Shown here: positions 36,700-46,706 of the stretch, piece by piece
Layout of the letters: each line of letters starts with the position of its first letter
Position numbering within the stretch: the first letter of the stretch is position 1
Assembly (NCBI GenBank): GCA_016745215.1
Contig: CP050890.1
Span: 620,001 to 684,000, forward strand
DNA: 64,000 nucleotides
Direction: 5' to 3'
Source of the DNA: Thiohalocapsa sp. PB-PSB1
Lineage (GTDB): Bacteria > Pseudomonadota > Gammaproteobacteria > Chromatiales > Chromatiaceae
Made by a program: the position numbers and the translations under genes
The notes under the pieces: generated by a model
The model's database searches: none
The model's input: the letters and a program-made list of their open reading frames with translations, nothing else
What the model was told of the DNA's origin: nothing

Positions 36700-37840
36700 C
36701 AATGCCGTTTTATGTTCGTGGTGGTTGGGTGGTGGAACGAAGCACAGAGAGACGTACATCGAGTGACTGTGTTGGGATTCGTTCCTCATCCCAACCAGCC
36801 CTTTTTAGGTGTCGTTACGTGTACGATCGCAACCGCATGATTTTGCCATGTTTGCCATCCGACAAGCTGGCAAGCGGCTGCGGACGCCTGCGAGCTCTTG
36901 ACGCCAAAAGACTGATTCATAATGTTGTTTTTGCGCACCTTGAAAGGACTGCTCATCCCGACCTACGCGGGCTAGTGCTTCGCCGCGGAAATGCCGAGAC
37001 GGGTTTGACTCATGAGTCGTTGTCGTTATCGAATTTCCGTACGACGACCACGATTACGATTACGACCAGGGCAACGACACCGAGTAGGGACTGTCTCGGA
37101 GCATCTGCACCAATGCACTAAGTTTGATGGCAATGGGGCTCAAAGAGCAGGTTCTGGAACGGCTCATGCCGCTTCCAGCGATAGGCGCGGATGGGGTCAG
37201 TTCTCGCATCGTTGTATCGAGGCGCGGACCCTCCGCCTGGGGTGTTCAATTTGGCCTTGTTCACGCACTTTTTGCTCCTGCAGATCTGTTTGCAGCGCCT
37301 GGATAGACGGAGGGCGTAAGGCGTTGATATATAGCTGAATAAAGTTCAGTTGGTGATGCAAGGAAACTGTGTGAGTCGGGCCAAGCCAGGACCGTCCAGA
37401 TTGAACTACCTATCCTCCGCCCGACCGTTGAGACATGGGCGCCGAAATGCGCGGTGATGGTTGCGTAGCTGTAGGCGCCGGTCGCATAAGCTGTTGCAAT
37501 GGCGGCGTTGCGGTCAGCTGTCCTGGAAAGACGGGATTAGGTCTTGCGGAAAGATGGGGTCACTCGGAAAGACGGGGGTCACAACGGAAAGACTGGAAAG
37601 ACGGGGGCAGAACCTTTGTACATCTTTCCGAATCCTCCGTGAATTTGCACCTCCAAGGGTACGAGATGATGAGGGTTCTGCCAAATACCTGCACATCGAT
37701 TACCAAGCTTTAGGCTCGGACTTGGCCGGAATTACGAGCAAGGCCTCCGATTCCGATAGCGACCCCGACACCGATGAGGCTTCCCCAGTGCGTTCGATGA
37801 TGCAATCCAAGACCCGGAATCGGTTTGGCATCAAAACTCA
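36700..37840. other. Gene-poor stretch with GGAAAGACGGGG repeats
   Basis: No intact gene. A plus-strand tail reading VVVIEFPYDDHDYDYDQG then NDTE before a stop at ~37088 looks like the end of a lost gene. Between 37528 and 37615 a short motif GGAAAGACGGGG recurs about five times with small changes (GGAAAGATGGGG, GGAAAGACTGG), ending in GGGGGCAGAACC. This is close to the REP core GGGGACAGACC. The same stretch is present in copy B. Confidence 0.5.
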
Positions 37841-37854
37841 GGACATTTCGACAG

Positions 37855-37990
37855 CCTAGGTTCATCCTGCACATCCTACCACCGCGCTTTACCCGCATCC
37901 GCCACTACGGGCTGCTGGCCTGCGGCCAGCGCGCCACCAAGCTCAACTCGGACCCTCGCGCGGGTAGGATCCGCCGTTTGCGCGCGAGGC
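37855..37990 (+). pseudogene. IS91/IS801-type transposase C-terminal remnant, copy A
   Basis: The frame reads PRFILHILPPRFTRIRHYGL then LACGQRATKLN. This matches the R(F/H)xxHVLPxGFxRIRHYG(L/F)LANxxR block near the C-terminus of Y2 transposases. It belongs to a different lineage from the two complete IS91-like elements of this window. It lies just upstream of the permease operon, where a substrate-binding protein gene would be expected. Confidence 0.6.
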
Positions 37991-38338
37991 GGCCTGATGA
38001 CCACCGCAACCACTCGATGCGCATCGGCTCGGGACAGCATTGCTGTGTTGCGATGCGAGCGAGGGAAGCGAAAACCCGCGGTACCCTGGGCAACATCGCT
38101 GTGCCCGCGGGGCCAAGCGCGAACAACGAACCCTTATTGCATCGTCTCCTCCGACAGAAGCACGTGTTTCCACGCTTCACTCAGAGATCGAATGTTGTAG
38201 AATCCATAGAGCGGTTGGCTGAGACGGAAACTGAAGCGAACCAAATAATGTTCCATAACAAGCAGGTTAACTAAACGATGGGTTGCGCTACGCTCTGTCC
38301 ATCCCAACTGACTTGTTTCTGACTGGAGTGAAACGGGT

Positions 38339-39571
38339 ATGCATCCAGCACTGCAAGGTCTGATCACCGTCGTTCTCGGTGTCGGGGGCTGCCTGGCCTA
38401 CTTCTACCTGGCGAACCTGGTTCTGGACAAGGTGCTGGTCCCTGCGCAAGGCGCTAATGCCGGGCGCAACATCAATCGCGCTAATCTGGTGCGGCCCTGG
38501 CTGTTTCTGTTCCCGGCCTTGTTTGCGCTCGGGCTCTATCTCGCCTATCCGGTGTTCGAGACCCTGCGTCTATCATTGACCGATCGCTCCCTCGGCGGGG
38601 CCTTCGTCGGGCTGGCCAACTACCAGCAGATGCTGAGCGAGCCCAAATTCTGGGAAGCGATGCGCAACAACCTGCTGTGGCTGATCGTGGTGCCGGCGGT
38701 CTCCACCGCCTTCGGTCTGCTGGCGGCGCAGCTGACCGATCGTATCCCCTGGGGCAACCTCGCCAAGTCGCTGATCTTCATGCCGATGGCCATCTCCTTC
38801 GTCGGCGCATCGGTGATCTTCAAATTGATCTACGATGCACGTCCCGCGAGCCAGCCGCAGATCGGCGTGCTGAATGCCGTCTGGATGCAATTCGACGGCG
38901 GCCTGGGCTCGTTCCTGGTTCTGCGATTGCTGCCTGGGCTGGTGCTGCTCGGCTGTGCCGGCATGCTGTTGTATGCCGTCTGGCTGGTGTTGCGGCCCAT
39001 CCTCGGCGGTGGGTCACCACGAGCCTGGCTGGCGAAATTAGTGCAATTGGCGTTGTCCGGCCTGGGGCTGTACCTTGGTGCCATGGCGCTGTGGAGCCTT
39101 GTGCGCGTGTTCAGCGCCGAGATCCCCTATGGCCAGCCGCAGACCTGGCTGACATTGCCGTTCTGGAATAACTTCTTCCTGATGGCGGTGCTGGTCTGGA
39201 TTCAGACCGGCTTCGCAATGGTGATCCTATCGGCGGCCTTGCGCGGTATTCCCGAGGAGACGGTGGAGGCGGCCATTGTCGATGGGGCCAATCCATTGCA
39301 GGTCTTTTTCCGCATCAAGGTACCGCAGATCATGGGCACCATCCTGGTCGTCTGGACCACCATCACGCTGACCGTGCTCAAGGTGTTCGATATCATCTAT
39401 GCCATGACCAATGGCCAGTGGCAGACGCAGGTGCTGGCCAACTACATGTATGACAAATTATTCCGCGCCAACGACTGGGGCATCGGCTCGGCCAGCGCCA
39501 TGGTCCTGATGCTGTTGGTATTGCCGATCCTGGTCTGGAACGTCGCCAACGCGCGCAAAGAGATGCGCTAG
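38339..39571 (+). CDS. aglF: Sugar ABC transporter permease (AglF/GgtC type), copy A
   Basis: A 410-residue integral membrane protein of the MalF class: eight or so hydrophobic segments and the cytoplasmic coupling (EAA) loop IPEETVEAAIVDGANPLQV. KVPQIMGTILVVWTTITLTV and VLANYMYDKLFRANDWGIGS are typical of alpha-glucoside (AglF) and glucosylglycerol (GgtC) permeases. It pairs with a MalG-type permease and an ATPase to import a disaccharide or compatible solute. In this copy the partner permease is cut after 20 codons, so only copy B can form the full operon. No binding-protein gene is visible upstream. Confidence 0.85.
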   Translation: MHPALQGLITVVLGVGGCLAYFYLANLVLDKVLVPAQGANAGRNINRANLVRPWLFLFPALFALGLYLAYPVFETLRLSLTDRSLGGAFVGLANYQQMLSEPKFWEAMRNNLLWLIVVPAVSTAFGLLAAQLTDRIPWGNLAKSLIFMPMAISFVGASVIFKLIYDARPASQPQIGVLNAVWMQFDGGLGSFLVLRLLPGLVLLGCAGMLLYAVWLVLRPILGGGSPRAWLAKLVQLALSGLGLYLGAMALWSLVRVFSAEIPYGQPQTWLTLPFWNNFFLMAVLVWIQTGFAMVILSAALRGIPEETVEAAIVDGANPLQVFFRIKVPQIMGTILVVWTTITLTVLKVFDIIYAMTNGQWQTQVLANYMYDKLFRANDWGIGSASAMVLMLLVLPILVWNVANARKEMR

Positions 39572-39581
39572 GAGCCCCTCC

Positions 39582-39642
39582 ATGCAAGCGATTGCCGGAA
39601 CTCGATCCGCTCTCACCTGGACGGTCCATCTGTCGGTGCTGC
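39582..39642 (+). pseudogene. aglG: Second permease, 5' stub, copy A
   Basis: The first 20 codons (MQAIAGTRSALTWTVHLSVL) are identical to the intact gene in copy B. At 39643 the sequence changes to GGCAGAGGTACGGGACACC, a REP-like motif, and the gene ends. The start has AGGAG upstream and overlaps the end of the first permease as in copy B. Confidence 0.9.
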
Positions 39643-39817
39643 GGCAGAGGTACGGGACACCCACATTTCGGCGGAGCGGAGAGTGGGGGGCGGAGAATGG
39701 GCGGAGAATGGGTGTCCTTTTCTTGGTCCCTTTTCTTGGTCCTCGGCGGCGCACTGCGCTGAAGCGGGGCGGAGAGTGTTTTCTTGTTCTGGAGAGTGGG
39801 TGTCCTTTTCTTGTTCG
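39643..39817. repeat. REP-like array, first block
   Basis: Contains GGTACGGGACACCCACATTT, then GGAGAATGGGTGTCCTTTTC and a second GAGAGTGGGTGTCC within ~160 bases. GGGACACCCA and TGGGTGTCCT are inverted copies, so the unit can fold. It directly abuts the truncated second permease on one side and a membrane-protein remnant on the other. Confidence 0.8.
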
Positions 39818-40203
39818 AGGCTGGATCTGGTTGCGGAGGCGCATCGGCGTGTCCTGCGCGAGTCTTTCCGGCGATACGTGGACGCCCGGCTTGCAACTTA
39901 TCGCCTGGCCACCCAGGATTTGGAAGCGTATCGCGGTACGCTCGCAGGCGTAAACGCATTGCAGCTCGAGATCTGGAATCAAGCGCTGTCTGCGACGCAG
40001 GAGAGCAGCGCCGCCAGCGGCGCACCCATGCTGCTCCCTCCGGCGCTGAACGACATGATCGACATCACCACCACCCGGACCTTGGCAACGGAGATGCACC
40101 CACCGGTCGCGATCTTCGGCATGCTGGTCTTCCTCGCGCTGGCGAGCGCGTTGCTCGCCGGATACGGCATGTCGGGCAGCCGCTCGACAAGCTGGCTGCA
40201 TGT
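39818..40203 (+). pseudogene. DUF4239-like (bestrophin-like) membrane protein remnant
   Basis: The frame reads RLDLVAEAHRRVLRESF, then QLEIWNQALSATQESS and PALNDMIDITTTRTLA, then PVAIFGMLVFLALASALLAG. The LN.MIDI.TTR...HPP..IF.LL.LAL.SALLAGY pattern is that of DUF4239 membrane proteins of unknown function. Both ends are replaced by REP-like sequence, so only ~128 residues are left. Confidence 0.6.
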
Positions 40204-40210
40204 GACCGCG

Positions 40211-40958
40211 GGAGAGGTACGGGACACCAGCCCTTTCAAGGTGCGTAAAGACACCGAGGTACGGGACACCGAGGTACGGGGACACCGAGGTACGGGACAC
40301 CGAGGTACCGAGGTACGGGACACCCACATTTCGGGGAGCACCGAGGTACGGGACACCGAGGTACGCGAGGTACGCGAGGTACGGGACACCCACATTTCGG
40401 CGGAGCGGAGAGTGGGGGGCGGAGAATGGGTGTCCTTTTCTTGGTCCCTTTTCTTGGTCCCGGTGTCCTTTTCTTGGTCCCTTCCTTTTCTTGGTCCCTT
40501 TTCTTGGTCCTCGGCGGCGCACTGCGCTGAAGCGGGGCGGAGAGTGTTTTCTTGTTCTGGAGAGTGGGTGTCCTTTTCTTTCGTTTTCTTTCTCTTTTCT
40601 TTCCTTTAGAGTGGGTGTCCTTTTCTTTCCTTTTCTTTAGAGTGGGTGTCCTTTTCTTTCCTTTTCTTGTTCGGAGAGTGGGTGTCCTTTTCTTGACTGA
40701 AGCGGGGCGGAGAGTGTTTTCTTGTTCTGGAGAGTGGGTGTCCTTTTCTTTCGTTCTTTTCTTTCGTTTTCGGAGAGTGGGTGTCCTTTTCTTTCGTTTT
40801 CTTTCTCTTTTCTTTCCTTTAGAGTGGGTGTCCTTTTCTTTCCTTTCTTTCCTTTAGAGTGGGTGTCCTTTTCTTTCCTTTTCTTGTTCGGAGAGTGGGT
40901 GTCCTTTTCTTGATCCTTTCTTGATCCGGTGTCCTTTTCTTGATCCCAAGTCACCGGG
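40211..40958. repeat. REP-like array, second block (GAGGTACGGGACACC and GTGGGTGTCCTTTTC units)
   Basis: The first ~190 bases hold about nine head-to-tail GAGGTACGGGACACC units, some truncated (GAGGTACGC). The remaining ~550 bases hold about a dozen GAGAGTGGGTGTCCTTTTC units separated by CTTTC-rich spacers of variable length. Longer composite units (CTGAAGCGGGGCGGAGAGTG followed by TTTTCTTG) recur at 39764, 40531 and 40698. The strand is strongly pyrimidine-rich in the second part. No gene is present. Confidence 0.9.
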
Positions 40959-41079
40959 CGGTCGCGGCGAAAACCACAACAGTTGACTGGTCTTGACGTC
41001 CGACTTCTTTGGCGCGGTCAAGCGCACTGACTGCGATCTACTCGAAGGAGACATCCAGCGCCGGTGGCTACACTGGCCG

Positions 41080-41534
41080 CTTCCCACCCACAACAGACAT
41101 CGGTCGTCGCCGGCCGGACTGGCCGGTTCCGACCCAGAGCAGACATCGTCCCTTCTTGGTTTGGCTGGCTGACGAATTGCAACTTGATGCGCTTGGCTGT
41201 TGCGCTTGGGAGCATGAGGCGGCGCTCGAGCCGCCAAATCCCTTGCGTCTCCGCACGCAACGATGCGAGAATCCTCCCCGCCTTTGGGGCAACGGTAAGG
41301 GAGCTGGCGTGCGGTTTGCCGACCCTGGGTTCCCTTGGTTTACTCCAGCCTTCCGCTGATCCTAGGCTCCGAAATACCAGACTACGCTTCCGATATCTGG
41401 TGATGCCATCCGGCCAGCTAACGCGCGTTTCAGGTGCGCGCTACCAGCCGAGGCCGATCCGTAAAGGAACCTATCCCTCTGTCCTGACCAGGAATCGATG
41501 CCCTTTTCGCCATAATCCGCGTGCCAGATCACTG
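41080..41534. other. Leader of the NACHT gene with ACTGGCCGSTTC tandem units
   Basis: About 41075-41150 holds near-repeats of ACTGGCCG(C/G)TTCC(C/G)ACCCA followed by AGACATCG. The remaining ~380 bases are in an open frame with the NACHT gene but are rich in Arg, Pro and Ser codons with no family resemblance, so I treat them as untranslated leader. No clear promoter was identified. Confidence 0.45.
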
Positions 41535-44500
41535 ATGGAAGAAACAGACGAACTCCCGGAGATCCACGCGGCCCTGTACGCCCCGCCTGCGACCATCGAG
41601 GCATCGCCGCCGATCACCCCGCGCCAACCGGCCTTGCCCCTGGGTCAACTCAGTTGGGAGACCTTCGAACGGCTCTGTCTTCGCGTCGCGGCCCAAGATG
41701 TGGATGCCCGCTACGCCAGACTCTATGGTCGCGCCGGGCAGAAACAGGACGGCATCGACGTCTACGTGCGCCTACGCTCCGGCAAGTACGCCGTGTGGCA
41801 GTCCAAGCGCTACGAAAAGTACAGCGCCGACAAGGTCAAGAAGGCCGTCAACACGTTCCTAGATGGCAAATGGGTGAAGACAACGGAAACCTTCACCCTA
41901 TGTGTCAAGGCGTCCCTGCAGGATACCGAAGTACAAGACGAGATCGAGCGCCAGGCGCAGATACTCGCCGGTCGCAACATCGCGTTGATTGCCTTGGATG
42001 GCGAAGGGCTCTCTGCGCGTCTCAAGGCCTTACCGGAGATCATCGACGATTTCTTCGGACGGGTTTGGGTCAAGGAGTTCTGCGGCGAGGACATCGCTGA
42101 AGCACTCGCCGAGCGGCTTCCGGCGGAAGAGGCTCAGGAACTGCGGCAAGCCCTCCGCACCCTTTATCTCACCCACTTTCATATCTGGGACTCGGGTGCC
42201 CAGCTTCCCGCCGCATCCCACGACGGGCTGCCCCGTCAGTTGCCGTTGATAGAGCGGTTCATCGAGCCGGATATCTACGACAAGAGGGCGATCTCCCACG
42301 GCTACGGCGAAGCCGAGCGACCCGAGACGCCAGCTAAACCCAGCTCGGATGAGCGGACTGCCGAGCGTCGCCATCGGAGTTCAACCTCGGCACAAACGGA
42401 GGTTCTGAAGAGCCGTGCGCCCGCGTTCGGCTGGATCGCGAAGCAAGACTGGTGCGTCGTGCTCGGCGATGCCGGCTCCGGCAAGTCGACCTTGCTTCGG
42501 GTGCTGGCCATGGAGATCCTCGCCGAGGCCCCCCGCTGTCGGGCCATCCAGGCCCGCTGGGCCGGCTACCTGCCGATCTGGCTACCGTTCTCGTTCTGGA
42601 CCGAATCCATCGCCTCGACACAGCAGCAACGCGGCCCAGGCGCAACGCTGGCTCGCTACCTTCGAGAACTGGAAGCCCCCGAACGGCTCCAGATACTGGT
42701 GGAGCGGGCCTTGCGGGATGGACGGCTCCTGCTGTTGATCGATGGTCTGGACGAGTGGACCGACGAAACGGCGGGGCGCACGGCCGTGGGCCTGCTGCGG
42801 GCATTCGTCGATCAACATCCCGTCGCCGCCATCGTCACCAGTCGACCCCTCGGGTTCCAGCGGCTCGCGGCCTTCGACGACCGCTGGCAACGGGTCGAGC
42901 TTGCGCCACTCTCCCAGCCTCAGCAGCAGCAGCTCGCGTATCGGTGGTTCGCCCATCTGGAACAGGGGACCTCCGCCGCGCCCGAACCGCAGGCCGAGTC
43001 TGCCGCAAAGTCGCAGTCGTGCGCGCTGGTGGCCGACCTGAATCGCCACCCAGCACTCAGCGCACTCGCTGGCATCCCGCTCCTGCTGTGGGGACTGATC
43101 GCCCTGCGGGCTTCCCACGCCCAATTGCCGCGCAATCGATTCGCGGCCTATGAGCTGCTGACCGAGCTGCTGCTGCATCAGCACCCTAACAAGCGCCGCG
43201 AGGCCGCCCTCGCCCGCACGCGCCGTGCGGGGCTATCGCCGGGGACTCAGGACGATGCCCTGGCCCGCCTCGCCCATAGCGCGCTGGAAGATGGCGAGGA
43301 GGCCGCCCTCGATGAGTCCCGGGCCAAGGACACGCTGGTTGCGTTCCTGCGCGAGCACCTGGACCTGCCGAGACATGATGCGTTGGCCCGGACCGAAGAA
43401 CTGCTCGACGTCGGCGCCGAGGCGGCTGGCGTCCTGATCCGCAAGGCCTCTCGGCATCTCGGCTTTCTGCATCGCGCCTTTCTGGAGTTTCTCGCCGCGC
43501 GCCACGTCGTCCAGCTTGATCTCGCCGAACAGTCGACGGTGTTCTCCGGTCACTGCGGGGACCCGCAATGGTTCGATACGCTTCTTTCGGTGCTCTATTT
43601 GACCCGCAGACCAAGCGACGCCGCCGCCTTGGTGGAGGCCATCGAGCGTACCGAAGCCGACGACGTCGGGGCACCGCTGCGTCAACGGCTGCTTGCCGAG
43701 ATCGCGTTCGGCGACTTCCGGCTGCCGCCCAAGCTCGCGAAGCGCCTCGCACGGGACGCCTTCACGGAGATCGAGACCGGCACCTGGATGCCGCTGCGAC
43801 GCTCCTTGTTGTCGCTGGCCGTGGATGGTCTGCAATCCGACGCCTTGCGCACCGTCGTCGAGAGCAGGATTCAACGCTGGTTCCCGGATCGCCATCGCTA
43901 TCGGTCCGGTGTCTATGAGGCGGTGGGCGGTTGGCCGTCGGCACCGGAGACGCTGGAGCTGCTGTGGGATGGAATCCTGAACGGCAGCGATTCGGACCGG
44001 ATCGCGGCAGCCAGCTCACTTGCCACGGTCTTCGGCGAACAAGAGCAAGTGGGGAAACGACTCGACCGGTTGCTGCGATGTCCGGCGGACTCGGACATCC
44101 ACGCCGCCGCACTTCAGGCACTCACCCTGGGATGGCCAAGCTGGCCGGGGATTGAGGGACTGATTGCCGACGCCAGGGAATCGATCATTCCGGACCTGCG
44201 GTTGGTCGCGATTCGGGCGCTCATTGCCGCCGGGCGTCACAGCTTGGAAGATCGCGATGAATTGCTTGCACTCGCAACCCTTCGAAGCGACCTTTCATAC
44301 CATCGCAAGGATGCACTCGCAGATGCCTTGGTGGTGGGTTGGCCGGGGGATACGCGGATTAAGGAGCAATGCCTGAAATCCTGGGGAATCTATCGGCGGG
44401 ACATCGATCACAGCATCGCTACGGCGGTCTTACTGCGGGGCTACCCCAAGAGCACTGATGTGATCGACAGGTTGGCTTTCATCTTCAAGAAGGAGGAGCA

Positions 44501-46442
44501 CCTCACCACGCTTTCACTTGCGACGCACCTCCTCCCCAACATCTTCCCGAACGCCAGCGACGTCTTGGAACAGGCCATCGAGCAATGGATCGCCGACAAG
44601 ACATTCAGGGAGAACGATATCGCTTACGCCAGCCTTGCCATTCGAACGCCGGCCACCAAGGCCCGGTTGCTCGCCGGCCTGGCGGAGCGCACCAGATCCA
44701 GCTCCTGGTTTGTTGGCGCCCTGCTGGATGGCTGGGGCATGGAAGACGCGGAGGTCGCGGCGGCCTTGACGCAGATTGCGAGGGCATCAGGTATCGCGGC
44801 CCTACCCGCAGTGCCGCGGATGGCCGACATCCTGCCTGATCGGGACGAGTGTCGGCAGCGTCTGTTGGACCTTGTCCGACACCCAGAGTGCCGCAGGGGG
44901 TTTCACCTCGTCGCAACGGGCCTGAAGCGGCTCGAAATCCCGGAAACGGACGGGGAACTGCTGGACGCACTGCTCGATCTCGATCTCGACGGACCTGTGC
45001 GGTGGTTCGAATCGCCATTGCCCACATTGATGCGCCTCTTCCCGGACGATCCCCGAGTCAGGGTGCTGGCCAAGAAGGAGCTGGCACATTGGGGCGACCA
45101 TGATTTCATCGCTTCTGTCGCGTCTGCGTATGCCTGCGATGCATCGATGCGGCAGGACATCTGCGAGGCCCTAAGCCCCTTGCCGCCCGAGCTTCGCCAA
45201 CTCCTGGCGGAGCGGCTTGCGGCGACGGCCCACGAGGATGAATTCGCGCTTGCTGCGCTTTCGTCGTACGAAGAAGACGGAGATGACGGGGCCAAGACCA
45301 CGGCGGCAATCGGTTACTTCGACGTGATCGCCGCACGCCAAGGTGCCACAGAGGCGATGGTCGAAAAGTTGCGCGACGGGCTGCATGGCGTCGGGTCGGA
45401 CTACGAGGGAGGTCGCCAAGCGACCTTTGCCGCGCTGTTGAGCTTGCGCCGGCTCGACGTTTTCCTTGGAGAGAAGGCGAGATACGGGGACGGGCTCGTG
45501 AAGCTGCTGGTACGGCAAGGGTGGCGGGACAATTCGGTTTTCCTGCGCCGGTTGGCGGCACGGTTCGAGCAGCTCGCAGAAGCGTTTGGCGATGAAGACT
45601 GGGCTCGGCTGGGCATCCAAGGGGGCGGGTTTACTCGGTTCGGTGGTCTGGCAACCTATGCTGCAGAGGGATCTGCCCTCGAACGCGAGACGATCCGTGC
45701 CATTGAAGCTGCGGAGGACAAGCCGCTGCCGGGCGGCATACTCGCCATGTTGGCGCGGGCGCGACCGGGATCGGCGAAGCTCAGGCAACTGTGCCTGTTC
45801 GCTATTACATCTTTTCATGACCGCATGGCCTTGCCGGACCTGGATGACAGGTTCGGCGCCGCAAGCTTGCTCGGCGCTCAATTCGCCGGGAACGACGATT
45901 TGCTGGAACGATTGGCTTCGATGCTGCGGGAGTCCGATTACGCCAACGAGGCCGCGCTCATCGCCCTCTGCACGGGATGGCCGCACGCGGAGTCCACCAG
46001 CGAGGCCATCGCGCGTTATCGCCAGGAGCAGCCTCACCTTCACACGCCGACGTACTTCCACGTCGCCGCCGATCAGCTTCCCACCGACCGATTCGTTGAG
46101 GTCTCGCTTCAAACCCTGTCGCGGCTCACCGGCAGCGTTTGGGATCTCCCGCGCCACTGCGCGCCGCCGATCGTGCGCCGACTGCGTGAGAACAAGGAGG
46201 CAAGGGACGGCTACCTGGATCACTTGCTTGATAAGCCCCAGGCCAACGCCAAGGCAAGCATCCCCGGCCTGCTGGTTGCCGCTGCGGGCTTGAGCGAAGA
46301 TCTGCGTGACTGGTCGATCGCAGAGTTGAAGGGGCAATTCGGCACCGGCGGGCTCGCGGAGCACGGCGTCGATCTCGTCACGGGGACGGTACGACCGGTG
46401 GCCCATGCGCTGCTCGACCTGTTCTGGCTCGGTGATCGGTGA
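41535..46442 (+). CDS. Nuclease-NACHT STAND NTPase (probable anti-phage defence protein)
   Basis: From the ATG at MEETDELPEIHAALYA the protein has 1635 residues. Residues ~40-120 form a restriction-endonuclease-like (PD-(D/E)XK) domain: LSWETFERLCLRVAA, GQKQDGIDVYV at 69-78 and VWQSKRYEKY from residue 86, giving D...Q-x-K catalytic spacing. A NACHT NTPase follows, with Walker A LGDAGSGKSTLL near 310, Walker B LLLLIDGLDEW near 400 and AIVTSRPLGF as the sensor strand. The last ~1000 residues are helical repeats suited to target sensing. This N-terminal effector - STAND - repeat-sensor order is that of bacterial NACHT and Avs proteins, which recognise phage proteins and cut DNA. Flanking REP arrays and long direct repeats support horizontal gain. 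Confidence 0.8.
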   Translation: MEETDELPEIHAALYAPPATIEASPPITPRQPALPLGQLSWETFERLCLRVAAQDVDARYARLYGRAGQKQDGIDVYVRLRSGKYAVWQSKRYEKYSADKVKKAVNTFLDGKWVKTTETFTLCVKASLQDTEVQDEIERQAQILAGRNIALIALDGEGLSARLKALPEIIDDFFGRVWVKEFCGEDIAEALAERLPAEEAQELRQALRTLYLTHFHIWDSGAQLPAASHDGLPRQLPLIERFIEPDIYDKRAISHGYGEAERPETPAKPSSDERTAERRHRSSTSAQTEVLKSRAPAFGWIAKQDWCVVLGDAGSGKSTLLRVLAMEILAEAPRCRAIQARWAGYLPIWLPFSFWTESIASTQQQRGPGATLARYLRELEAPERLQILVERALRDGRLLLLIDGLDEWTDETAGRTAVGLLRAFVDQHPVAAIVTSRPLGFQRLAAFDDRWQRVELAPLSQPQQQQLAYRWFAHLEQGTSAAPEPQAESAAKSQSCALVADLNRHPALSALAGIPLLLWGLIALRASHAQLPRNRFAAYELLTELLLHQHPNKRREAALARTRRAGLSPGTQDDALARLAHSALEDGEEAALDESRAKDTLVAFLREHLDLPRHDALARTEELLDVGAEAAGVLIRKASRHLGFLHRAFLEFLAARHVVQLDLAEQSTVFSGHCGDPQWFDTLLSVLYLTRRPSDAAALVEAIERTEADDVGAPLRQRLLAEIAFGDFRLPPKLAKRLARDAFTEIETGTWMPLRRSLLSLAVDGLQSDALRTVVESRIQRWFPDRHRYRSGVYEAVGGWPSAPETLELLWDGILNGSDSDRIAAASSLATVFGEQEQVGKRLDRLLRCPADSDIHAAALQALTLGWPSWPGIEGLIADARESIIPDLRLVAIRALIAAGRHSLEDRDELLALATLRSDLSYHRKDALADALVVGWPGDTRIKEQCLKSWGIYRRDIDHSIATAVLLRGYPKSTDVIDRLAFIFKKEEHLTTLSLATHLLPNIFPNASDVLEQAIEQWIADKTFRENDIAYASLAIRTPATKARLLAGLAERTRSSSWFVGALLDGWGMEDAEVAAALTQIARASGIAALPAVPRMADILPDRDECRQRLLDLVRHPECRRGFHLVATGLKRLEIPETDGELLDALLDLDLDGPVRWFESPLPTLMRLFPDDPRVRVLAKKELAHWGDHDFIASVASAYACDASMRQDICEALSPLPPELRQLLAERLAATAHEDEFALAALSSYEEDGDDGAKTTAAIGYFDVIAARQGATEAMVEKLRDGLHGVGSDYEGGRQATFAALLSLRRLDVFLGEKARYGDGLVKLLVRQGWRDNSVFLRRLAARFEQLAEAFGDEDWARLGIQGGGFTRFGGLATYAAEGSALERETIRAIEAAEDKPLPGGILAMLARARPGSAKLRQLCLFAITSFHDRMALPDLDDRFGAASLLGAQFAGNDDLLERLASMLRESDYANEAALIALCTGWPHAESTSEAIARYRQEQPHLHTPTYFHVAADQLPTDRFVEVSLQTLSRLTGSVWDLPRHCAPPIVRRLRENKEARDGYLDHLLDKPQANAKASIPGLLVAAAGLSEDLRDWSIAELKGQFGTGGLAEHGVDLVTGTVRPVAHALLDLFWLGDR

Positions 46443-46706
46443 CATACCGCTCGCACGAGGGGACAACGCTATGAGCGCACCGTCGCCAAGGGCAAGAACA
46501 GCTTCGTCGGCGAATCCGGCAACGGGATGAATCCGTGATGGGGGGAAACGGGGACAGACCACGTTTTCCACGTTTTACAGAATCGCGGAATCGCGCTCAT
46601 GCTGAAAAAGATGGTCTGTCCCCGTTTTCGCTGCTCCAGCTCGCAGTAGGGTGTCCAAAAGCCTAGAGAAATCAGCAGAGAAATCAGGGACAGACCACGT
46701 TTTCTC

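Larger units (their letters stand above)
36155..39642. repeat. 3.49 kb long direct repeat, copy A
   Basis: Matches 46543-50030 base for base at an offset of 10388 apart from three single-base differences noticed (about 36829, 36991 and 37085). It contains a REP cluster, a truncated RAYT, short motif repeats, an IS91-type remnant, the first permease and the first 61 bases of the second permease gene. It starts within a REP motif and ends where the second permease is replaced by a REP array. Confidence 0.95.

Noticed and set aside
38339..39571. Copy A permease as evidence for two working transporters
   Set aside because: Copy A lacks the second permease and ATPase; it is a duplication by-product unless it pairs with products of copy B.
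40552..40913. Phe/Leu/Ser-rich small membrane proteins in the array
   Set aside because: These frames only translate CTTTTCTT repeats.
40211..40958. REP array as a CRISPR
   Set aside because: Units are contiguous or separated by low-complexity spacers of variable length; there are no unique equal-length spacers and no cas genes.
41064..41534. N-terminal extension of the NACHT protein
   Set aside because: Translation is Arg/Pro/Ser-rich and covers short tandem DNA repeats; the nuclease domain begins after the ATG at 41535.
45171..46571. 466-residue minus-strand frame over the 3' part of the NACHT gene
   Set aside because: Antisense shadow; the plus-strand frame is continuous with nuclease and NACHT motifs.
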